From Gordionus sp. m RMFG-2023 (Eukaryota > Nematomorpha > Gordioida > Chordodea > Parachordodidae), in the NCBI RefSeq assembly GCF_954871325.1, contig NC_088776.1:44906569-44970568 (forward strand): a stretch of DNA of 64,000 nucleotides, read 5' to 3'. Of the stretch, positions 12,148-24,800 are shown piece by piece (the stretch's first letter is position 1; every line of letters starts with the position of its first letter). The notes beneath the pieces are model-generated. The model was not told the origin of the DNA. It saw nothing but the letters and a program-made list of their open reading frames with translations, and did no database searches. The position numbers were made by a program, and so were the translations under genes.

Positions 12148-13344
12148 ATTGCTATATGACGACCAACGTCATATTTCAAAAATTATCTTAAAATATCTAA
12201 ATTTTGATTAAATTTTTCATTTAAATCTTAAAACAATATCATTTTAAATTTTAATACTATTTAAATTAACCAATATAATTTTTTTTTAAAGTATCTGTAT
12301 CTTTTTGAATACAAAGTTGGTTAAGATACAAATACTTTTAAATAATATGTATCTTAGATACTGGATACAAGATACTTTCCAAAATTTTAAAAAAGATACA
12401 AGATACAAAAGTATCTTGTATCTTAGATACAAATATCCGCGATACTGCCCAACCCTGAGTATATGGCATATACAGCCAATTGGTATTAATTTATTATTGT
12501 GCTGCCTCAATTCAGTAATTTTGGTTTTGCTAAAATTTGCAGAGTCATTATCAGCGCAGAAAGCTGACATGCAAATCATTGATAACCCTGAATCAGCTCT
12601 ATTTACCATTATGTGGCAAGCTACATCGTTGAATTTTTCACTATCCGAGGGAAAAATTTTAACAGTTTTATTAAATGTTCTTATTCTTGTTGAAATAGCA
12701 AAGGATCGAGGGAAATGTTTTAATATTTCCCTTATTAGTTGATTCTGTTAGAATTGCATATGGATGCCCATCTTTCAAATCGTCAAGAATTGACCTCTAG
12801 GATTTAGGCACTAAAACACTTGTGATAGCCTTGCTCATTTTTTTCTGCCACAAGTAAGGGTTGCACGTATATTGGAGTCGTTAAATATCATGAGAAAAAG
12901 ATTCGACCCACATTGTGATGATATAGCTCTGTGAATGTTGAACTACATGATAGATGTATACGATTTCCGCAAATGTAGTTACATCTGTATTATTTATTAT
13001 TTGAGAATATTTGTATTGCAATCGATGTTGATATACTCCCCTGTACTGACTTATATGAATGAAATAATGTTGATTTATTATTGGATAAAAATAAAACAGG
13101 ATAGAAAGAAATTTACAAAACATGTTTTTCGAATAAATATTTTAAATTATTTTAAAAATATAAAAATCATCAATTATTGTCTCTCAAAATTATTATTTAT
13201 ACATTAAAAATGTTAAAAAAAATTGCGGGAGAAATTAAAAAATTGCGGTAGATTCTTGCGGGAGATCCAATTGCGGTAGTTATGCGAAAGAGAGATGTCT
13301 GCGTGTAAACTAAAAAATTGCGGGAGTCTCCCGCTTATGAGGGG

Positions 13345-13615
13345 GGGGGGAGACATTTGGGTAGAAAAACAAGAACTGAATTGAATTTTTTTTGAAAGAA
13401 AAGGTAAAGCAAAAAGTTATTAATATTGTGAGAAACTTTGGAGGTTTAGTGTGGATACTAACTTTTGATGGTCCAATTAAATGAGGGAAGAGTATAGTAA
13501 GAAAGAATATAGGAAGAAAAAAGGTAAAGGTAGAAATTGAAGGACAGCAGGGATATATTCAAGACATATTAATCAATTAGGACCTAGGTGTTTAGGTTAG
13601 GAATAACAAAGGGTT
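13345..13615 (+). mobile_element. Ty3/gypsy pol fossil, right piece
   Basis: This stretch resumes after the hAT composite in the same orientation as 7320-8100. It resembles the C-terminal tail of a gypsy integrase, including a stretch like GQQGYIQ. It is broken. Assignment rests on position and weak similarity. Confidence 0.4.
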
Positions 13616-13890
13616 TTAAAATTGATGATAAACATAATTGATTTGTTTTTATGTAACAAGTAATAATTATGAGAATCTTAATTTTGAGTGTTGATGATAG
13701 ACATAATTGATTTGTCTTTTAACAAGTCGGATAAAATTATGAGAATCATAACTGTGTGGGTTTTAAAATTGATGATAAAAATAATTGATTTGTTTTTTTG
13801 TAACAAGTTATAATTATGAGAATCATAATTTTAGGTGTTGATGATATACATAATGGATTTTCAAAAATATTGATATAATTATGAGATTCA
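13616..13890. repeat. Tandem repeat, about four units
   Basis: Units of roughly 65-70 bp recur: 'gatgataaacataattgat', a T-rich run, 'aacaagt', then 'aattatgagaatc'. Four diverged units are visible. From 13890 to 14230 nothing is recognised. Confidence 0.55.
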
Positions 13891-14236
13891 TAGATGGTGA
13901 GAATCCAGTAGAGTTACAATAAGAGAAACATCCTGATTCAGGGTTAACAAATATGTTTGGTAAGATTATAGAGGTAAGGAGAAATATATATCTATAGTTT
14001 AATTCTGTTATAGATGGCCTCCTATTTAAGGAAATTGAATCATCAAGATAGAAATTAGGGAAATAGTTGGTTCTGTGGAGTCAGAAAATGGTTGAATGCA
14101 GCCCGCGAAGAAGCACAGCATAGATATGGAGAGATGTTACAGGAGCCCCCAAAAAAAGACGGCAGCAGATAGACGATGGGGATCAGAGGTGTTAGAAAGC
14201 TAGAATGTTGGTAGTGTGGAGGAAAACATGTAATGC

Positions 14237-14340
14237 AGTTACATAGGCGTAGCCAGGGGGAGGGGCAAGGGGAAAATCCACCTCCCCTTCAGAAATTTAT
14301 CACTTTTTTGTGAATATCATTTTAAGCTAATAAAAAATAT
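14237..14340. repeat. hAT end fragment
   Basis: Begins 'aggcgtagccaggggg' and includes 'ttttaagctaataaaa'. Both match the subterminal region shared by the CAGTGGCGTAGCCAGG elements elsewhere in the window. Only one end is present. Confidence 0.45.
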
Positions 14341-14344
14341 CCCC

Positions 14345-15560
14345 CTTAAATATATTGCAGTAGCTGTTGATTACTTCAGCAAATATGTTGTAGCCATGTC
14401 TTTAAAGAATAAAACAGCTAAATCAGTATCGAAATTCCTTTATTCATTACTAAGCACATATGGCAGGGCAAAAGTATGATTTATTTGATAATAAAATATT
14501 AATTGTAGTTTTAAGATTCAAATTAATGATCAAGGACGGGAGTTTGTGAATGTAGTTAGCACTAATTATCACAAACTCGTGGGGACCATGCAGAGGGTGA
14601 CAAGTGTTTATCACCCTCAAGCAAATGGCATGATTGAAATGGTTAATAGAACAATCCAAAATGCACTTCTAAAGTGTATTAAAGATGATCAATTGGTTTA
14701 GACAGATGCCTTGCCTGGCATATTATTTGCCTATAACACATCTAATCATGAATCATCGACACGCCTTTTGAGCTGATGTATGGTAGAAAAGCAATACAAG
14801 CTTATGAGGTATAATAAACCAATTATAAATCATATACTATATATTATATACTTAATTATATTTAAGGATGATGATGATTATGATATAGATCCCGACAATT
14901 GAGGAGAAAGATAGGGAAAACCATTTTCAAAGGTTTGCAAGATGCAAGACATACATAATGTTGCCATAGGAAATATTAATCTTGCCCAACTCAAGCAGCA
15001 GAGTGATTATAGAATCCGCAATTCTGGGGAAAATACTCCCTATAAGATAAATGATAAGGTGCTTATCTGAAACAGCCGTCGAGCTGATAGGGGGGAAAAA
15101 TGACACGGCCTTGGCTGGGCCTTTTTACAATATTTGGGATTGGCAAAAGTATAAATTATTATTTTTAACAACAAAATATTCATAATATTTAGGCAACGTA
15201 GAGCTAATGAGTGCCTGTGGGAAACAGATAAAAACCTGAGCAAATATTTGTAACATAAACATTATGTTACAAGAAAAGGTATAGTTTAAAAATAAATTAA
15301 TTTTATATTTGTATATTTATCAAGATGACACAATTAAAGCTGGACAGAAAAAAGGTTAAAACTTTTAAAAATTTATTAAATAACTTTTAAACAGTTCTAA
15401 GGTTACCAAGTGAAAAGTTTCATTCTTCTACCATAGAAGGTATACAGTTGATTTAATTATTAAATAATACTCCTTTTTTATATGATGAAGAAAATTTTCA
15501 AGAATCAGCAATGAAAGCTTAATTCGGAAGAAAATCATATACATCGCGAATCTTATTCAC
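14345..15560 (+). mobile_element. GIN/Ty3-type integrase element, second fossil copy
   Basis: A plus-strand copy of the element at the left edge of the window. The integrase core starts with AVAVDYFSKYVVAMSL, followed by the NGM(V/I)E region near 14620 and the GPY/F region near 15110. The tail block 'gatgaagaaaattttcaaga' near 15490 corresponds to a tail block of the first copy. Coding blocks and intron-like gaps match the first copy in order. It is broken in several places. Its right side is cut by the hAT element starting at 15577. Confidence 0.65.
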
Positions 15561-15576
15561 ATCATATATATATTCA

Positions 15577-17125
15577 CAGGTGCGTAACCAATGGGGCGGG
15601 AAGGAGGAAATCCCCCCCCCCCCCATCGCAAATTTGACTATTTTCATAAATATAATTTTAAGCTAATAAAAATTTTACCCCCCCCCCCCCCCAATCAAAA
15701 TTTTACAAATATTTGATTATCAATTTTCAACATATTATTCAAAAATAAAAATAAAATGGAGAGATTGAAATCAAACGATAATTTATTTTATTATTATATA
15801 TATTTCTTTTATTAAATTCAAAATGAGTAGTGAGTTAGAATCAATAATTATTTTAAATAATATTTTAATTATTAATATATATCTATAATTTTTTAAATAT
15901 TTTTTATTTTTACTTCCATTTCGTAGAACAGAAGAAATAGAAATACAAAAGTTAAATAAGGCTAAGCATGAAAAAAGTAATGTGTCGTCAGAAGCGATAT
16001 CATTATTGAATTCAATTGATCAATCAGAGTTTATCATTGCTGCTAGTTGCATCAATAAATTATTTTTAGCTCACTAATTTGTAGAAATTTACAAGAACCA
16101 AATTTAGATTTGGTTCAGGTTATTGATTTGGCGGAAAATATACAGAGATGAAAATAAATATTAACTCAACTGAAGAATGTTATAAAATATCCATTTTCAT
16201 CCCATTCTTAGATACTTTTTTATCGCAAATAAAAGTACGATTTTTAGATAAAAAACAAGTCTTTAACAATCTTCAAGTTTTATTACCTAAAGATCCTTCT
16301 TCGTTTTCTAATGCCACTATTGGTAAAATTTAATATTTAGCAAAATTTTATTCCTATGAGATTGATACTGAAATAAATTTAATCACTGAATTCTAATTGT
16401 TGTATAAATATTTACTGCGTTTAGCTATTTTACATGAGCATGCTATTGATGCGCTCAATCGGCATAAAGAAACCTTTGCTCAATTTCCTAATATTTAGAA
16501 GTTGTTTTATATTCTTGCATGTTTGCCTATTACAACATGTACGAATGAAAGGACTTTTTCCAACTTGAGATGGTTGAAAACATATTTACGAAGTATTGAA
16601 TCTCGGCTAAATGGGTTAACTCTGTTAAATATCCACAGAGATTTGGTTCCAATGACAAACGAAATTCTTGATGAATTGGCAACATTCCCACGAAAATTAA
16701 AAATCATTATAATTATAGAAAATATTTTGTATAATATTGTATTTGATAAGAAGTTAAAAAAAACTTGTTAATTTAATTATTTTTCAATCATTATTCTATA
16801 CACACTACTATAAGTATTTTCAATAAAAAATTATATTCTACTTATATTGTGTGAGAATTTAAGCTGAGGCTAGTTTTTAAAGCAAATTTTACAAAAAAAA
16901 TGACATTACACTTTATTTCAACATTTAAAAAAACTTTATTAAATATAATATACCTAACTTGAAATAATAAAAAATAGGCTTGTAATATCCATAAGCACGA
17001 ATTAGTAAATAATAGTTAAAAATAGAAATATAGTTATTATTAAATTATGAATAATTTAATAGAATAGCTAAAAAATGAGACCCGGCCGAAGCCAGGCAAA
17101 AGGGGTTTGGGGGCGAAGCCCCAAA
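15577..17125 (+). mobile_element. hAT element, copy 1 (right end lost)
   Basis: Left end CAGGTGCGTAACCAATGG followed by poly-G and poly-C tracts, then plus-strand transposase pieces (15930-16770). It is closely similar to the complete copy at 25946-27480. The interior ends in the GC hairpin cassette at 17081-17122. After that the terminal repeat is missing and a satellite begins. The copy has several stops. Confidence 0.8.
16148..16771 (+). pseudogene. hAT transposase pieces, copy 1
   Basis: 16148-16333 includes FLDTFLSQIKVRFLDK. 16502-16771 includes CLPITTCTNERTFSNLRWLK and ESRLNGLTLLNIHRDL, the dimerisation domain of ZMYM1-like hAT proteins. The two lie in order on the plus strand with stop codons between them. 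Confidence 0.75.
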
Positions 17126-17133
17126 AATGTAAG

Positions 17134-17525
17134 GAGTAAAATATGTCAGTCTAAAATGTCAATATCATTAAATAAGTGAGTAATTTTTATAAGGAGTAAA
17201 ACATGTCAGTCAAAAATATCAATATCATTAAATAAGCGAGTAATTTTTATAAGGACTAAAACATCAGTCAAAAATGTCAATATCATTAAATTTATTAAAT
17301 TTAATTTTTACAAGTCAGTCAAAAATGTCAATATCATTAAATTTATTATATTTAATTTTTATAAGTCAGTCAAAAATGTCAATATCACTAAATTTATTAT
17401 ATTTAATTTTTACAAGTCAGTCAAAAATGTCAATATCACAAAAAAATATAGTATTAAATTTATGCACGTCAATCGTAGATCAATATCACTAAATAAATGA
17501 GGAATTTTTATACGGAGTAAAAATA
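17134..17525. repeat. Satellite with 60-bp then 51-bp units
   Basis: The first three units have a 60-bp period ('taaggagtaaaa(t/c)atgtcagtc...'). They are followed by about three units of 51 bp containing 'gtcagtcaaaaatgtcaata'. The 51-bp period is a multiple of three and creates a spurious open frame at 17274-17492. 17526-18080 is otherwise featureless. Confidence 0.8.
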
Positions 17526-18083
17526 GTACATTGCACCTGCAAAATATTTGAAGCGATGAATACAAATTTTTTAAATGATAAAATCATCTACAAATATTAT
17601 GGGTTAGTTCATTTAATCTTACATTTTTATATAAAATAAAAGGATATTTAAAGAAATTTTGTTAGAAAAAATTTAAAAAATAGATGAAAGAATTCTAATT
17701 CAAATTTAATTATATATATTTTAATAAATTATCATTAAAATATAACATGAAATAGAAAAAAACATTGTAAAAATATGTAAAAAAAATTATATAAAAATCA
17801 CAATAGTGATTCTAGTAGCAAAATATCTATATCTATGGTAGTGGTTCTAAAATGGGTTGTGATTTCACGTTCTAACACTAGGCCAAAAGTTTAGTAAAAT
17901 TTTTAAGAGCCGGGTCATGGCAAATTTAAAAAATGATTGCCTTTTTTTTTATTTGATGATAGAAATATGTTAATATGCTAAAATATGGTTATAAAAATCA
18001 TTTTTTTAATTGTGAAATATTAATGTGTGGCAAATCAGATTAGCGAGTACACTTTGGCGTTTTGGCATAATATATAATACATA

Positions 18084-18404
18084 TAGTAAAAAAAACAATA
18101 GTTTTAAGAAAGATAACCTTAATTCTATCTAGCAGGAGAATTAATATCGAAATCATTTATAAAGTCTAAATTTTTTCAACATTTAAAGCCTGTATATGAA
18201 TTTTACGTTGTGAAAATAATGTTATCAAAAACCGACCCTGGTAGTAAAAAAAACAATAGTTTTTAGAAAGATAATTTTAATTCTACCTAGCAGGAGAATT
18301 AATATCAAAATCATTTATAAAGTGTAAAGTCTAAATTTTTTCAATTTAAAGCTTGTATATGAATATTATGTTGTGAAAATAATGTTATCAAAAACCGACC
18401 CTGG
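18084..18404. repeat. Tandem duplication including the tRNA 3' end
   Basis: Unit 1 is 18084-18241 and unit 2 is 18242-18404. Both contain 'agcaggagaattaatatc' and 'gtgaaaataatgttatca' and both end in 'aaaaaccgaccctgg'. The last 10 bases of each unit (18232-18241 and 18395-18404) match the 3' end of the tRNA-Arg gene. The second unit continues into the intact tRNA; the first holds only the tail. Confidence 0.85.
18390..18394 (-). terminator. Pol III T5 terminator of tRNA-Arg
   Basis: Five T residues on the minus strand directly follow the tRNA discriminator base. The same T-run is present in the upstream duplicated unit. Confidence 0.7.
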
Positions 18405-18468
18405 TGGGATTCGAACCCACAATCTTCTGCTCCGGAGGCAGACGCCTTATCCATTAGGCCACAGAGCC
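18396..18468 (-). tRNA. tRNA-Arg (anticodon CCG)
   Basis: 73 nt that fold into a full cloverleaf. The acceptor stem GGCTCTG/CAGGGTC has two G-U-type pairs. The D-arm is GCCT...AGGC, the anticodon arm TCTGC-CTCCGGA-GCAGA gives anticodon CCG, and the T-arm is GTGGG-TTCGAAT-CCCAC, which also forms a normal B-box. No intron and no encoded CCA, as expected for a eukaryotic nuclear gene. Five T residues follow on the minus strand (18390-18394) as a Pol III terminator. It faces away from the host exon that starts 166 bp to the right. Confidence 0.95.
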
Positions 18469-18633
18469 TAGACAAATTAGGTGAAAACAGTAAATTTTAT
18501 TTCTTAAGAATTATATATCTATCATATGACTTTTAAAATTTTTATGAGAACTAAATTATTTAATTAATGATTTTAAATATATTTTATTTCAAAATGAAAA
18601 GCATTTGAAATTTTTTAACTATCCTATGAAATT

Positions 18634-18863
18634 ATGGACGAATATAGTTATTATGATAAAAGAAAAAATAGAGCAAATAGTGTCCCTCACTCTTTTTCAT
18701 CAGTTTCTATTACATCTGCATTTATATCATTATCTTCACCATCGTCATCTTCCGGTTCTCCTCTGAGAAATGAATTACAATATGACACTCAATCATTGTA
18801 TGATAATGTGGAAAGTAACAAATATATTAACCATGTTGCAAAATGGGAAACTAATTTTACAAG
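18634..18863 (+). CDS. PABIR-like gene, exon 1
   Basis: 76 codons plus 2 nt, ending ACAAG|GTAAAC. Serine-rich after a basic start. RANSVPHS resembles the RRSNSAPL motif of the family. The segment ending in WETNFT resembles the B55-docking helix region. An in-frame TAA precedes the Met. Confidence 0.65.
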
Positions 18864-21800
18864 GTAAACTTTACTTTTTATTTATGCACTTTAGTTTTAT
18901 ATTTTTTAACAATAAAACAAGTATTACTTATAATCATTATTTCTATTTCTATATGTATATATATATATATGTATATTACATATATATATATATAAGAATT
19001 TTATAATGAAGTGCTACACTACATGCCTTGTTTTATCTTATAATGCGAATAAAATATATGTTTTTATATCAATTACCCCTTTTAAAAGTATGTATCCTTA
19101 CAATTTTTCTAATTTTTTAGAAAATCCTAAAAGCTATTCATAATGCCTTAAAAAAATGTAATAAATTTTGTCAAAACTTTAATAAAATTTTCAAAGCTAT
19201 TTGTTGAATTTTTAAATATTTTACCCCTATCATTTTTATTTGTTAAAAGTTTATTATTAATTTACTATTTTGATATCAATTTTATTTGAAATAATTAATT
19301 ATAATAAGGCATATTTATGGCATAGATAGTATGGTTTACATATTATCTCAATCTCATTAAAATTATTTTAAATTGGGTAACATAATAACTTAATAAAAAC
19401 ATGAAACAAGCATTAGGAAACTGTGATGTTAATGAGAGTACAAGTCAATTTTTTAAAACTATCATAGAGATGTTTAGGTTTGTAGCCAGTCCAGAGCCAA
19501 CAAAAATTTTATTTTGATTTTTTAAAAAACCTTTGAGCAATCACTTATTTTACTGAGTTAGAGCTTATTATGAAAGCTCTTAGTGAGACAGAAGGGCCTG
19601 AAAAAATATCTCCTCAAGAAGGTCGACTCACTAAAATTCATTTTTTTTTCATTAAATTTCAACAAATTATATAAATGTACACACTAGTATTTCATGTAGA
19701 GTTTGAAGAAAAATTTTCAAAAAAATCTTTAAGATATTTTTTAAAAATATTTCATTTTACCTTGAAAGAATTTTTATGTTGCATGAAAATTACAAAAGGT
19801 TTACTTATTAAAGATTTTTAAATAAGATTTTGGCATTTTTTAGTTAAAATTATATGAAAAATCTCTTTTCTTTAACGTTATACATTTCAAAAATAAAATT
19901 TTTTTGGAAATATTATATCAGAGCTTAAAGAAATTAAGTCAAGACAGAATTTCATAAATTATGAATTTCTAAGTGCAATCCAAACATACCTTGACCAAGA
20001 TCCCTCTTTCAAATATTGATATAGGACCTTTAGAATATTTTGGAAATCTTCTTAAGTCAGATAAAAGAAAGCTTTCTGCTTCATCATCATCTTTACAAAT
20101 CTAGACTTTTTTTCTGAATATATCAAAATTATGATTATTTTTGACTAATATACTTACTAGCTTGCATAATAGAAAGAATATTTTTTTCAATCAAGAAGAA
20201 TTAAAAATCTAGGAATTACTATACTCCAGAAATTAGATTAAACAGGCTAGCCCTTCAAAATATAAACAAAAAATTTGTTACCCCTTACTTATTAATTGTG
20301 TTGTAAATCCGATTTCAGTCTATTTGAAAGCAACCCGATTTAAAATTTCCAAAATAATATTTTATTCATAGGTGACCGAGGTTTTGACCTCTATTTGCCA
20401 AATCTCGTTTGGATAAAATCTTAATCGGGCCTTTTCTAAATTGATCCAAATGACTTTTTAACAACACTACTTTTAAATTCATCGAAAAATTAACTCAATA
20501 AAGAAGAACACATATTGTTAAGTCAATACCTTGCCGATTTACATAAATATCTTAAGCGGGCTTGTTAATTGATCCTTTTAAGAATCATCATGATTACGAT
20601 CTTTTCCAAAAATATGAACCGAATTTTTTTTAAAAAAAGGATCACGATCATTTTATGAATAAACAAATACTTCTACAATGAGACATTCCTTTAATCTTGA
20701 TTTCTTATTTATAAAATCCTCAAGAAACTTTATGTTCGATGCTATATAAACCAATAAAAAAAATAAATTTTTTTTTCCAAATCATTTTATTTAAAAATAT
20801 AATCTTAATTTTTTTGTAAATAATATGTATAATACTACAGAAATAATAATATATTTATTTTAGGGATGTATCGATATTTTTTATCGGATCGGATCGGGCC
20901 GATATTTCACCCATTTTAAAATATCTATAAAATTTTTCGATCCGATATAAAATAGTATCTTTAACAAAAATACAATGTTAGAATTTATAAAAAAAGTTAA
21001 ATTTAAAATCATTTATTTTTATAAATAAAATCGAAATCCATTTATGTATATTTTTTTAATAATAATAATTAATAAAAAACATTCTGCCATATTGTTATTT
21101 TTTTTGCGCATTCTGTTTATAAAAGTGTGCGATAATCTCTTCAAGATTCTGTTTTTAGTGAAGCTGGTGATATTGACAGTTACCATCGCCGCAGGCTGAC
21201 CTCTGATATATTGGAAATTTTGGTATTTCTAAAATAAATCTTTGATATATTAATATTAGTGCTGTAAACATTTCTAAAAAAATCGAACGCGTTCAACGTT
21301 CATTGACAAAATTGAACGCGTTCACGCTTAAGTTCACGAACGCGTTCACGCTTAAGTTCACGAACGCGTTCAAAATTATGATAAATTTTTTTAAAAATTT
21401 TCTAATATAAATAAATGTCTGATATTTATTAACACAATATTAGCCATGTTAAAAAATAATATAGTTTTATTTTGATAATATAATTATAAATTCAAAATTA
21501 TATATTAAATAAAAAGATATTTTTATTTATAAAAAATTTTTCTTATTAATTTTTAATAACAATATTTTTCAAAATTTTCATCTTATAGACAAGAACGCTT
21601 GGCAATTAATACGGCATTAGCTATACTAAAAACGCGCTCAAGGGTGGATGAGGTGATTGCGGTATTATACTTAATAAATAACTCTTATAACGTGGGGAAT
21701 TTATTAAAAACAATTATTGTTTTGTTTTTTTTGCTTCAAAGAATTGAGATAAGTTATCCTCCTCCAATCCATTCTCTACTTCCTTGACAAAAAAAAGGAT

Positions 21801-24800
21801 ATCTCGAAATTAACAGTTCTTGCATTATAATTTCTAGGGTTTTCAAAGCATTTTTTTCAATAACGCTATAAGTTTATTTTTAATAGGTTCGTTCTGTGGA
21901 AATTTTATCCATGGCCATTGAAGTTTGAATACTGAATGTATAATTGCAGAAAGAACATATTGATCTTCATATATATGTTAAAATCTTTAAAATAAATAAA
22001 ATGTATGTAATTAATTGAGTCATAGGGTTAATACCTTTTATTAATCCCATTTAATACGGCGTCTATCAATGTTGACCATATTTGAGGCCACTATTAACTA
22101 TCGTTATTGTTAGGGTCAAATATCCCAAATGAATTTTTTCTTCAAATTTAATGATTTTACTTAGTTATATTATATTATATAAAATAATTAATATAACAAT
22201 CAAATGTCGTTTTAAATTGGAACCTGAAGATTTTGACAATATAATACTTTTTGGGCACATTTTACACTTGGTAAGCATTGAATTAGTTCCTTCAATATAG
22301 GATGTTACTGTAAAACATTTATCATATTTGGCCATGGTAATGATAATTCATCTGATTTTAGATTTTCAGAATCAGATGATGAGGATTAAATAATAATATC
22401 TATGCTTATGCTAATCTATTAAATTAAAATATAAACAATAATATTCAAATTAATAAACTATGAGTTAAAAAAATTGAAATGTGAAAAGGAAATACGCAGC
22501 CGATTAAAAAATATAAATAATACTTTTTAAAAATAATTCGGAAATATTAAATTTTTCAAATAAATAAAAATTTAAAGTATTTTTAAAATTGAACCAACGT
22601 TAAATTCGAACGCGTTCATCATAAAAAAGGAACGCGTTCACGTTCAAAGTTTGTCAAAAATAGAAGGAACCATCATTTTTTTCAAAAAAGCGAACTTCGT
22701 ACAACACTAATTAATGTTAAATATTATTTTATTTTTAATATTTATTTCAAATTTCATAATATATTTGTTTATTACCTATTATGTATATAGATTAATGTTA
22801 TTACTTATATTATATAAAAGTGATTTAACAATAAAAATATTTTATATATTTTTAGAATTGCAATTGAATTGAATATAAACTATAACTGATCATTATAATA
22901 TAGTTAAATGACATAAGTTATGGTATAATAGTTAAATTATAGATGTTATACTAATAAAAAGTATATTAAAAATTAAAACCATGGTATCTTTACATAATAC
23001 AAAATTAGATATGATATCGGATAGGTAATCTCCCGATATCAATTAAATATCTGGAATATCGGATCGGCCTCCAAAAAGTGGTATCGGTACACTCCTAATT
23101 TATTTATAATTTTTTAAATTAACCTTAAATAATAATTTTTTAAAAAGATGTTATTTAAACCTGCGTTTTTCATTAGGAACGTGTTATTCTTTACTAAACA
23201 AAAAAACATATTCCTAGCACCTCTTGGAAAATGTTAAATCATGTTGGGTTTTGGGGTGCATGGAAAAGTTTTGGTTATTATTATTTAACATGACAATATT
23301 AAATTTGGTTGAAATTACTGATTATCTTTCAAATGGTTAAAATGGCAATAGCTGGATGAGGGAGTTTCTATAGTTTTCATATGTTTAGAACCAGATGCCT
23401 CACATCTAAGAATACGTGAGCCATGAACTTAGATTTTGTAAAATTTTGTCAAAGTAATATGATTTAGGGTTGACAAGTCGATCGGTCAATTGATAGAAAG
23501 TGTATTTGACCGGTATTATATGGTCAAATACTCTAAATGTATTTAATTCACAAATTATTTTAAAAAAAAGTTAAATTTTTAAAAATAAACATGTACCAAA
23601 TGCAGTATTTTTACGCCACATAAATCAACATGCCATATCATCTACGTTAGGCACAATTAATTAACGAGATTGGCTTCTTCATCAAATGTATGTAACAGAT
23701 ACAAATTTGCAAAAGAGCTTTAAGAAAGTCCGTCTTAAATAAACTGTTTGTGTTATATATCCAAGAGAAATAAGTAATATATCTTAGAACGTACAATTTT
23801 TGATAAAAAATGTTAAGTTTTTAAATATACTTATATTGATATCTATATCATTGTTAAGAATTCAAAGAAACAAATGCACTTTCCAAATAAAAAATAAGAT
23901 GCTATATTTAGATAGCATGTTATTTGATCATGATTTGTCCACCTTGCCCTTTAAAAGAAGTTGGAAATATCTTATTAAACCTTCCAAGTACAACTTATTC
24001 ATCGGAAAAAAAAATTCCTCTTGGGTAATATTCATAAAAAGGAATTCGATTGAAAACTTTGACTACGGGAAAATAGTTGGCGCTTATTATAATTTAAGAT
24101 TAATTAAAAACATAAAAATATATGATTATTCAACTGACCAAGAAAACTACTCTGTCACAAAGTGAAACTGAAACAATATTACAAGAATATCAAAATATTA
24201 CAAAATTTAATAATATGCATTTATTTACGAATATTATATTATATATATTTGTTATTACATATGTATATACCTAATAATGTGAAAAGTGTCATAAAAACCA
24301 ATTGACCATATTTTACTAGTCAAATATTGGCCAATTGATCATATACCGATCAAATACCCAATCCTGATAGGATTATTACATTTATGACAAATTAAGGTAA
24401 CAGCTAGGTTGAAAGACAAATAATATTTATATTGGAGTGATTATGATAGGTAAATGGTAAGCTGAATCATTGTAATGATTTTATATGACAACTCATTAGA
24501 GTAAACAATTACTTATCTCGAATGCTATAATGGTCGAATATTTTTAATATTAACAGCTGATGATACTTTTAACTTTTAAACTACTATTTGAGAGTGCTGG
24601 CTATGGGTTGTGAGTGATGTTAATTCAATAAGCTAATATATTGTAGGATAATTAAGAAAGGTGTTTTCACTGCCACACATTCAAATAAAGTAAAAAAAAT
24701 ATTTTTTAAAAGGATCATAGGATCTTTCATTAACAAAATGATCTCGACCAATAACTTGATAACATCGATCCAGATAATTTGCCAAAATAAGGATCGAATT

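Larger units (their letters stand above)
10362..12457 (-). mobile_element. Complete hAT transposon with perfect 8-bp TSD
   Basis: Terminal inverted repeats CAGGGTTGGGC...GCCCAACCCTG, with target duplications 'agtatatg' at 10354-10361 and 12458-12465. Subterminal regions are full of 'agatacaagatac' repeats. The minus strand encodes a decayed transposase: 11782-12147 (contains VTDNGPNFKKAF, the second Asp region), 11424-11708 (contains CLCHTISL and CCTRWNSLYDSL) and 10692-11138 (contains PSSAPVERLFSFANMV, the dimerisation domain). Several stops and frameshifts separate the pieces, so it is probably inactive. It is inserted into the right arm of the older hAT composite. Confidence 0.92.
8104..13342. 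mobile_element. Composite of two inverted hAT copies
   Basis: The left arm (about 8104-9316) and right arm (about 9897-10361 plus 12466-13342) are diverged inverted copies of one sequence. Both carry the transposase segment with ILDDLKNGH and NKGNIK, on the plus strand in the left arm and on the minus strand in the right. Both ends carry 'gcgggagaaat'-type repeats. The left arm lacks a piece near 8985 that the right arm keeps. The single-copy centre (9317-9896) holds the transposase C-terminus. The right arm is interrupted by a younger hAT. The left end reads CAGGGTTGCC. A target duplication is not clear. Confidence 0.7.

Noticed and set aside
17134-17525. Regular repeats resembling a CRISPR array or repeat protein
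   Set aside because: The units are contiguous satellite repeats without unique spacers, and the open frame arises only because 51 bp is a multiple of three.
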